From: Paenibacillus sp. FSL R10-2734
GTDB taxonomy: Bacteria > Bacillota > Bacilli > Paenibacillales > Paenibacillaceae
DNA: 64,000 bases
Reading direction: 5' to 3'
Assembly: GCF_037963865.1 (NCBI RefSeq)
Contig: NZ_CP150170.1
Coordinates: forward strand, 3,472,001 to 3,536,000
Below, in pieces: positions 59,136 through 64,000 of the stretch. The translations under genes and the position numbers were made by a program. Below the pieces are notes generated by a model. It did not search any database and was not told the origin of the DNA. It saw only the letters and a program-made list of their open reading frames with translations. How positions within the stretch are numbered: position 1 is the first letter of the stretch; every line of letters starts with the position of its first letter.

Positions 59136-59182
59136 AACTCCGAAAAACCATTATATTCAAGGGGTTTCGGAGTTCTTTTTTT
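59136..59182. terminator. Bidirectional intrinsic terminator
   Basis: AACTCCGAAAAACC pairs with GGGGTTTCGGAGTT and is followed by C and seven T. It separates the Nudix remnant from the convergent APH gene. Confidence 0.85.
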
Positions 59183-59186
59183 AGAG

Positions 59187-60203
59187 TCAACCCTGCGCAG
59201 GGCTGGTCTTCATTTCATGGATTTTTTGGAGCGTATGAAGACACTTTGTTTTCTCGTCATCGCTCTCTGTGTGGAGATACCACTCTACAAGCCTGTACCC
59301 GAATATGAGAAGGATCATTTCGAAGACGCAATTATCGGCGATAGGGGATGCATCTGCATACTCCGAAAAACCTTTGTAATACGCAGGGACACATCGGTGG
59401 TAGTATTCGACCATGTGATCGATATCCGCTTCATCCGCGATCAAGCTTGCGAGATCCTCGCCCATGTAGCCCCAACCGCATGTATCCCAGTCAATGAGTG
59501 CGATTTTTCCGTCGGCATAGATCAGGTTGGTCACCCAGAAGTCCCGGTGGCATAGCACTAGGGGCAATTGCACGATGCGGGCGAGTATCTCATCTGCGTG
59601 CTCATCGATGTCGATGAGCAATTGCCGCATGTGTTGCGGGAATTCACAGTCCTCCGAGCGTATATAATTGTAGACGACTGGCCACGACCGGTAATGCAGA
59701 TACGTATTCTTCATGAGATCCGCATGGCTCAGGTTTGTCAGGCTCTGCAGCACAGCGGGCTTCTCCGCATACAGCTTGCCTTGATAGCGTCCTAACTCCA
59801 GCGCCGCCTGTTCATACATGTCACCGGTTAAGTCTAAACCGGTTACGCCATCGATATATTCCAGCCACAGCCGGAATTCATTTTCTTCGGCATTCATCTC
59901 CGCATGGTAACATGTTGGCCAGCGGAAGGTATCCGAGAACGTCGTTCCCAAGTCAGACATATAGAGATCATATTCCCGGCGCCAGGAATCTGGATCGTTG
60001 TAACGTTCCCATTTCTTTTGAATTTTCAGCACGATACGGTACGGCATTTTTTCACCATCCGCGGTTTCGGCGATCCCGTTTACCAGGTGCACATTTCCCA
60101 CAGTTCCACCCTGTAACGGCATGGTTTGGCAGTCAGCCGAGATAATATCCTTCTTGAACTGTCGGCTTAAGGCATAGATCAGCGTTTCAAATTTAATATT
60201 CAT
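59187..60203 (-). CDS. Aminoglycoside-phosphotransferase-family kinase
   Basis: 338 residues. Choline/APH kinase fold: LQGGTVGNVHLV glycine loop, lysine in YRIVLKIQKKW, catalytic loop LCHRDFWVTNLIY near 225, metal site IALIDWDTCGWG. I start at ATG 60203, nine bases after GGAGG and overlapping the rsgA stop as ATGA; the ATG at 60212 abuts the site. The substrate is unknown and could be an aminoglycoside, macrolide or metabolite. Its operon with a ribosome-assembly GTPase and an attenuator-like leader suggests a link to ribosome-directed antibiotics. Confidence 0.85.
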   Translation of the reverse strand: MNIKFETLIYALSRQFKKDIISADCQTMPLQGGTVGNVHLVNGIAETADGEKMPYRIVLKIQKKWERYNDPDSWRREYDLYMSDLGTTFSDTFRWPTCYHAEMNAEENEFRLWLEYIDGVTGLDLTGDMYEQAALELGRYQGKLYAEKPAVLQSLTNLSHADLMKNTYLHYRSWPVVYNYIRSEDCEFPQHMRQLLIDIDEHADEILARIVQLPLVLCHRDFWVTNLIYADGKIALIDWDTCGWGYMGEDLASLIADEADIDHMVEYYHRCVPAYYKGFSEYADASPIADNCVFEMILLIFGYRLVEWYLHTESDDEKTKCLHTLQKIHEMKTSPAQG

Positions 60204-61273
60204 TTCTTCCATCCTCCGTTTTTCTTCGTTTGCTTGCTTGACATAGCTATCGTTTTGTTTCGAGCCCTCTTATCGATGAGGTAGCTTGTTTTATCTTGGA
60301 CATACTTGTGCTCATGCTGCTGGGCAACATAATGCTCCCACCGTTCACGCGGCAACGAACCGTCGGCAAGCGCGGCGAGAACGGCACAGCCCGGCTCGTC
60401 CTGATGGCGGCAATCTGCAAACCGGCATTGCGGGAACCATTCCTCCACATCGGTAAAGCTTGCACGTATGCCTTCGCCGGCATCAAAAAGCCCGAGCTCA
60501 CGCATTCCCGGCGTATCGATGACCATCGTACCGGAGGGGAGCATGAACAGTTGACGATGCGTTGTCGTATGCCGCCCCCGGCTATCAACCTCTCGGATCG
60601 CCTGAACCCTCATTACGTCCTGTTCTATCAATGCATTGAGCAGAGATGATTTACCGACGCCGGACATGCCGAGAAAGACGACTGTTTTACCAGGCATCAA
60701 GTAGGTAGCGAGTTGGTTCAGCCCCAGGCCGGTATGACTGCAGATCGCATGAACTGGCACATCAGGGATGCTTTGAGTAACTTCTGCGAGCGGGAGACTA
60801 TAATCTTCAACGAGATCAGCCTTGGTCAGAATGACGACTGGCTGACTGCCGCTCTGTCTGACTTGTGTCAGGTACCGCATGAGGCGGGTAATGTTGAAAT
60901 CCCAATTCAAAGAAGAAAGAATGAACACATAGTCAAAGTTGGTTGCAACGACCTGTTCCCGCACGGTTTTGGCGTAGCCTACGGCATGCCCTGAGTAATC
61001 TGCGCGTGAGAACTTGGAACGGCGGGGCAGTACCGTAACGATGAACGAATCTCCGCTCTCGTTGTAGCGCAGCAAGACGAAATCCCCGACGCATGGAAAA
61101 TCTACGCGTGTTTCCACGCTGTGATAGAATGCTCCTTTGAGCACCGCCGTTACTTCGTCGCGCTCGGTCATGACCGTGAAGCGCTCGCGCCGAAGCTCTG
61201 TCACCCTGCCGGGCAATAATCCGTCGGGAATTGCTTCTATTTCTGTATAGCCATAGGTTTTCAGATTTATCAT
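60200..61273 (-). CDS. rsgA: RsgA-type ribosome small-subunit GTPase (paralogue)
   Basis: 357 residues. An N-terminal OB-like part (VGDFVLLRYNESGD) is followed by the circularly permuted GTPase order: G4 ILTKADLV, G1 GMSGVGKSS, G3 DTPGMRELG. The C-terminal zinc site is CRFADCRHQDEPGC. It is longer and more divergent at its N-terminus (MINLKTYGYTEIEAIPD) than housekeeping RsgA, which points to a second copy. AAAGGAGC precedes the ATG. It is the first gene of an operon with APH and has a 300-nt leader with two short ORFs and a terminator. Confidence 0.88.
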   Translation of the reverse strand: MINLKTYGYTEIEAIPDGLLPGRVTELRRERFTVMTERDEVTAVLKGAFYHSVETRVDFPCVGDFVLLRYNESGDSFIVTVLPRRSKFSRADYSGHAVGYAKTVREQVVATNFDYVFILSSLNWDFNITRLMRYLTQVRQSGSQPVVILTKADLVEDYSLPLAEVTQSIPDVPVHAICSHTGLGLNQLATYLMPGKTVVFLGMSGVGKSSLLNALIEQDVMRVQAIREVDSRGRHTTTHRQLFMLPSGTMVIDTPGMRELGLFDAGEGIRASFTDVEEWFPQCRFADCRHQDEPGCAVLAALADGSLPRERWEHYVAQQHEHKYVQDKTSYLIDKRARNKTIAMSSKQTKKNGGWKK

Positions 61274-61312
61274 AGTTTTTTTGTTAGCTCCTTTAATGTT
61301 GTTTTTGGACGC

Positions 61313-61362
61313 AAAAATGCCACGGACAAGCAGCCTCTAAAGAAGCTGCTGTCACGCGGCAT
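61313..61362 (-). terminator. Leader terminator (attenuator) upstream of rsgA
   Basis: On the minus strand ATGCCGCGTGACAGCAGC (61362-61345) pairs with GCTGCTTGTCCGTGGCAT (61334-61317), with only two single-base bulges and a 10-nt loop. It is followed by TTTTGCG. It lies 40 bp before the rsgA ATG, between leader ORFs and gene. TTTTTGCGTCC is directly repeated on both sides of the stem. Confidence 0.8.
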
Positions 61363-61422
61363 CAGGACGCAAAAAAGACACGACCTTCATCGTATCTTGC
61401 AAACAGCAATATTCACGAAAGG

Positions 61423-61473
61423 TTACTTCGGATGGCATACCAAATAATAGGGGCGTTTCCCCGCTTTTTTCAC
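61423..61473 (-). CDS. Leader ORF 2 (16 codons)
   Basis: The GTG-started peptide MKKAGKRPYYLVCHPK lies inside a stem-loop whose outer arms are GGCATAC (61480-61474) and GTATGCC (61440-61434), with an inner GGGG/CCCC hairpin. The ribosome site (GTAGG) is weak. Its reading would open this stem. It is probably a regulatory leader peptide rather than a functional protein. Confidence 0.5.
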   Translation of the reverse strand: MKKAGKRPYYLVCHPK

Positions 61474-61492
61474 GTATGCCTACTATTCAGTT

Positions 61493-61525
61493 TTAAGACC
61501 AAACCACCATATAAGTAGTTGCCAT
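61493..61525 (-). CDS. Leader ORF 1 (10 codons)
   Basis: MATTYMVVWS, ATG at 61525, TAA at 61495-61493, with AAGGGAG about ten bases upstream, the best ribosome site of the leader. A very short peptide with good initiation signals, 50 bp before leader ORF 2, is typical of ribosome-stalling leaders. Confidence 0.5.
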   Translation of the reverse strand: MATTYMVVWS

Positions 61526-61577
61526 TAAAACACATCTCCCTTCGTGTCAGGAACTTGCTTATCGCTAAGCTTTCTAT

Positions 61578-61606
61578 AAAATAACCTATTTTGGAAAAAA
61601 AATCAA
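61578..61606 (-). promoter_or_regulatory. Candidate promoter of the rsgA/APH operon
   Basis: On the minus strand TTGATT (61606-61601), 17-bp spacer, TATTTT (61583-61578). It would give a leader of about 300 nt before the rsgA start. Confidence 0.45.
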
Positions 61607-61744
61607 TGTCTTAAAGCGGAGAGTTTGTCGGCCTGCTCCATCGAGTCTGTCGTTGATAAAGAACTCGCGAGCATTAAAAGTCAACGTGAACGCTTCCTCA
61701 AGTTGTTGGAGGAAACGGCGATGGTATATCAAAGATCGACGTAA
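61607..61744 (+). pseudogene. Unrecognised ORF remnant
   Basis: An open frame without a start encodes LKAESLSACSIES, VVDKELASIKSQRERFLKLL and ends TAA 61742-61744. It is coiled-coil-like and I cannot assign it. The wider gap 61607-62269 also holds repeat copies 7 and 8 and the fragment at 61854. Confidence 0.3.
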
Positions 61745-61788
61745 TTGCAGAAATCGACAGAAACTCATTAAAAACTAATAATTCATCA

Positions 61789-61812
61789 TTCAACTAACGG
61801 CAGGTTAAGTGA
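61789..61812 (+). repeat. Dispersed structured repeat, copy 7 (partial)
   Basis: TTCAACTAACGGCAGGTTAAG: only the fused left and right motif remains. Confidence 0.55.
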
Positions 61813-61853
61813 GAGTTATTTACAGATAGAATCTGTTAGTGTATTTTCTTTTT

Positions 61854-61946
61854 ATGTTATATGAATTTATGATAGGATATGGATTATCTGAATTAGACGA
61901 GAATAGAATGAAATTTCATCAAATTATTGATACTTTATTATTGTGA
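61854..61946 (+). pseudogene. Short fragment, possibly the C-terminus of an APH-like kinase
   Basis: The frame reads MLYEFMIGYGLSELDENRMK, FHQIIDTLLL and then TGA. This resembles the last helices of small aminoglycoside-phosphotransferase-like proteins, but it is too short to be sure. Confidence 0.3.
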
Positions 61947-62104
61947 TTTATAAAGTAGTAACTCTAAGAAGGCGTTGACATCCTGTAACACCATTTTCCT
62001 GCTGAGTCGCATTCACTCCTTGATTTTGTCCGAAGCATTTCTAGGAAGAGCAATCAGGTAGACAATTCAGCATGGCGAAGTCCGACGGACCCTCGCGTCA
62101 TGTC

Positions 62105-62175
62105 GTTAAACTCACGGGACACGATAGTTGAATAATACATATTGATAAGCAGGTTACCTTAATAAACTAAGTGAT
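62105..62175 (+). repeat. Dispersed structured repeat, copy 8
   Basis: TTAAACTCACG-GGACA-CGATAGTTGAATAA, then a decayed middle (GATAAGCAGG) and TTAATAAACTAAG. Confidence 0.6.
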
Positions 62176-62269
62176 GGATAAAATATAAATATAAGTTCTC
62201 TCTCAAACTATTGGAAAATATTATGGTGCGAAGTCCTGATTCGGTTGTTTCAAGGGGAGGGAAGATACC

Positions 62270-62656
62270 GTGCTAAATACTCAGGATATTGCTATAGAAG
62301 CATTAACTTGTTATCTAATTACATGGGTAGATGGTGAACAAAAACAATTTGTTCCAACAGTCAATGATGCCGAGTGTGTATGCGAATTGATCGGAAAGCT
62401 TCATAAACATTCATCTTTTTGGGAAATTCCGTCATCATTTACTCGACCGTCATTTGATAATTCTAGAATTTCACAATCATTAGAAAAGCTAAAACTGCTT
62501 GCTAACGGTGGTGAGCTCAATAAAAATGATGTGGAAATTCTGCAATTGGCAGGAGAGTGTACAATTTTAATGATTAACGACATAGAAAGAACACCTGGCA
62601 ATTGGGGGATAATTCACGCAGATTTGATTTCAAGTAATTTTGTGTTTCATGAACAA
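62270..62656 (+). pseudogene. Internal fragment of an APH-family kinase
   Basis: A GTG with a fair site (AAGGGGAGGG) opens a frame that soon matches an APH kinase: CYLITWVDGEQKQFVPTVND, ELIGKLHKHSSFWEIPSSFT, and NWGIIHADLISSNFVFHE (catalytic HxDLxxxN). The N-lobe and the metal-binding IDFxD segment are both missing. After FVFHEQ the frame runs straight into a fragment of another gene. Confidence 0.75.
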
Positions 62657-62834
62657 CTGACTGGTATTGATAGTTGTCGTTTCAAACGACAAAGTAAAAC
62701 CAGGAGACCAACTCCTTCTTGTATTTGATGTAATTCGAATCAAGGGACAAATCGTCAAAGGAAAGGGACTCGCCACGGTAAATAATGAATTGGTATGCGA
62801 ATCTGAAATAATGTTTGCATTCAGTTCGATTTAG
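62657..62834 (+). pseudogene. C-terminal fragment of a FabZ-like 3-hydroxyacyl-ACP dehydratase
   Basis: Read with one frameshift near 62690: LTGIDSCRFKR, then KVKPGDQLLLVFDVIRIKGQ, KGLATVNNELVCESEIMFAF, to TAG 62832-62834. This is the hot-dog end of FabZ. Its first residues are fused in frame to the APH fragment. Confidence 0.75.
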
Positions 62835-62835
62835 G

Positions 62836-62860
62836 TTTAAGCTAACGGGCATTTTTGCTT
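62836..62860 (+). repeat. Dispersed structured repeat, copy 9 (partial)
   Basis: TTTAAGCTAACGGGCATTTTTGC: the left motif is joined to a short T-run. It begins right after the FabZ remnant's stop. Confidence 0.6.
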
Positions 62861-62934
62861 CAGAAGAATAGAGATCATGATAAGCTTAAAGTCGAAAAGA
62901 ATCTATAAGCGCATAAAACAGAAGGAGAGTTACT

Positions 62935-63429
62935 TTGAAAAAAATTAGGGAAGCAACAAAAGAGGAAATGTTAGAAATTTATAAGATGGGCTATGATGTT
63001 TGGGGAGATAATTTGCTATATGAAGAATATATAACTATGTGCCAGGCTTCTAAAAAGTATAAAAAGGGAAAGTGGTACGTTCTTGAAGCAACAGATACAA
63101 AGGAACTATTAAGCTCCCTCATCGTATATGAACTAAATCTTTCTGATGACCAAATTGTAAAAGGCATTGGTTCAATTGCTACCCCTTTATATTTAAGAAA
63201 AAAAGGATATGCTTCTTTATTAGTCAAAGAAACGATAAATAAACTTGAACAGGAAGAAAAGTGTAACAACTTTTTCCTTTATAGTGATATTGGAATAGAA
63301 TTTTACAAAGAATTAGGTTTTATTGTACTACCTAATGAGTTTCAAAAATATAAAGACAGTGTTTGTATGTATTACTCAAAAGAAAATGATATCGACTCCA
63401 TAGGATTTGATATCCCCGATTACTTTTAA
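62935..63429 (+). CDS. GNAT-family N-acetyltransferase
   Basis: 164 residues, complete GNAT fold: KIREATKEEMLEIYKMGYDV, the strand ELLSSLIVYELN, acetyl-CoA loop TPLYLRKKGYASLLVKETIN and FFLYSDIGIEFYKELGF. The TTG start lies seven bases after AAGGAG. Very AT-rich. It sits between repeat copies 9 and 10 as another one-gene unit. Confidence 0.83.
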   Translation: MKKIREATKEEMLEIYKMGYDVWGDNLLYEEYITMCQASKKYKKGKWYVLEATDTKELLSSLIVYELNLSDDQIVKGIGSIATPLYLRKKGYASLLVKETINKLEQEEKCNNFFLYSDIGIEFYKELGFIVLPNEFQKYKDSVCMYYSKENDIDSIGFDIPDYF

Positions 63430-63447
63430 AGCACATCCTTATTGAAG

Positions 63448-63472
63448 GAATGGGAAACGATAGGCTAACCCA
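63448..63472 (+). repeat. Dispersed structured repeat, copy 10 (partial)
   Basis: GGAATGGGAAACGATAGGCTAACCC: the loop and right arm of the left hairpin are kept and the left arm has decayed. Confidence 0.45.
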
Positions 63473-63545
63473 GGTGATTTGTTTAAGTTTCACCCTCGAA
63501 TTTTCCTTCTAAGCAACGATTTTGTATGAGATTATAGTGGGTGAA

Positions 63546-63586
63546 AAAAAACGCTTGTCACCTTAAGCATGTGACCGGCGTTTTCG
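63546..63586. terminator. Bidirectional intrinsic terminator
   Basis: AAAACGC-TT-GTCAC, loop CTTAAGCAT, GTGAC-CG-GCGTTTT, with A and T runs on either side. Confidence 0.8.
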
Positions 63587-63588
63587 TA

Positions 63589-63990
63589 TTAGCTTTTAGG
63601 CATTTTTCTCTCATCCATGTACAGCAGGTTCCAGCGGTGACCGTCCAGGTCGGCAAATCCTGCGCCGTACATCCAGCCGTCAATTTCACTCGGCTTGCCA
63701 AAGATGTTTCCTCCGGCAGACTCTGCTTTTTGAATAAAGGCATCTACTTCTTCTCTGCTTTCAGCGCCAATGGAGAATATTACTTCTGCGCTATGGGAAG
63801 TATCTGCGGTTTTAGAACCTGTGAATTTCTCAAACGCCGCATCCGGGAACAGCAGAATCGTTGTTTGGCCTATGTCAAGCTTGGCTCTCTCGTTACCAAC
63901 GCTAACTGCATGGAATCCAATCTCATTGAAAAAGGCAGTTGACCTCTCAACATCTTTGACCGGCAGGTTAATCCAGATCTCCTGTGGCAT
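63589..63990 (-). CDS. VOC-family (glyoxalase-like) protein
   Basis: 133 residues, a single vicinal-oxygen-chelate module pair: PQEIWINLPVKDVERSTAFF at the start, TTILLFPDAAFEKFTG, and the closing YGAGFADLDGHRWNLLYMD. The C-terminal metal Glu position is occupied by Asn-Leu, as in many non-enzymatic or resistance-type members. The ribosome site lies at or beyond the window edge. The function is unknown. Confidence 0.88.
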   Translation of the reverse strand: MPQEIWINLPVKDVERSTAFFNEIGFHAVSVGNERAKLDIGQTTILLFPDAAFEKFTGSKTADTSHSAEVIFSIGAESREEVDAFIQKAESAGGNIFGKPSEIDGWMYGAGFADLDGHRWNLLYMDERKMPKS

Positions 63991-64000
63991 GGCTAAAGCC

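Noticed and set aside
59736..60145. Plus-strand ORFs inside the APH gene
   Set aside because: Codon character and domain evidence belong to the minus-strand kinase.
61586..61768. 60-residue minus-strand ORF upstream of rsgA
   Set aside because: Overlaps the promoter region of the rsgA operon and has no ribosome site or recognisable sequence.
56632..63480. Classical integron
   Set aside because: No tyrosine integrase gene and no canonical GTTRRRY/RYYYAAC site pairs. Only the cassette-like plan is similar.

Overview
The window looks like a chromosomal segment of a Paenibacillus-type endospore-forming Firmicute. The evidence is a YesM/YesN two-component pair next to a sugar ABC importer, a large SLH-anchored multidomain glycosidase, GH42, GH29 and GH18 enzymes, a Kdu uronate module, a RacA-like protein, AGGAGG-type ribosome sites, frequent TTG/GTG starts and many ATGA stop/start overlaps. 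No rRNA, tRNA, complete IS element, prophage or CRISPR array was seen.

Layout. 0-7.7 kb: end of a GH18 protein, two tandem GT2 glycosyltransferases, an ABC1-kinase/AbrB pair, a thiosulfate-uptake pair (TsuA/TsuB-like) and decayed ABC, TetR and GNAT remnants. 7.9-21.9 kb: a coherent glycan-utilisation locus (two permeases, a binding lipoprotein, YesN/YesM-type regulators, a 1896-residue GH123/DUF4091-like SLH protein and a cytoplasmic alpha-L-fucosidase). The importer and the surface enzyme share the same promoter architecture, with a 14-bp identical operator core. 22.0-25.8 kb: an NAD salvage operon (PnuC, NadR, NrtR-like Nudix regulator, NADAR protein) behind a strong promoter with a perfect 13-bp palindrome, followed by a Nudix gene. 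26-33 kb: an AlkD-like repair gene, then gene remnants (SnoaL-like, DUF6678, DinB, DUF5054, P-loop kinase, ABC exporter, DUF5412-like) around one intact GH42. 33-43.6 kb: AraC regulator with a second GH42, acyltransferases, Nudix, KduI-DeoR-KduD and a divergent unknown 558-residue protein. 44-50 kb: aspartase, RacA-like protein, an Ada/Ogt/radical-SAM DNA repair operon, YolD-like, YbaK and YdcF proteins. 50-56 kb: an ECF-type sigma factor with a long C-terminal extension, a kinase, and an ABC export system run by an ABC-LytTR fusion regulator, with a small 27-residue membrane peptide gene. 56-63.5 kb: a cassette-like zone in which single small genes and gene fragments (GNAT, CPT-like, Nudix, APH, FabZ) lie on the plus strand, separated by copies of one structured repeat. 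A divergent rsgA-aminoglycoside-phosphotransferase operon sits inside it with an attenuator-like leader.

The most unusual signals are (i) the dispersed repeat (core AGCTAACGGGAAACGATAG, plus a terminator-like second hairpin) that separates resistance-type genes in integron-like fashion; (ii) the leader of the rsgA/APH operon, with two short ORFs and a long intrinsic terminator; (iii) two unrelated arrays of imperfect palindromes that share a spacing of about 51-62 bp; (iv) the NAD operon that contains a NADAR gene; and (v) the ABC-LytTR regulator with a degenerate Walker A. Names rest on sequence reading only; no database search was run.
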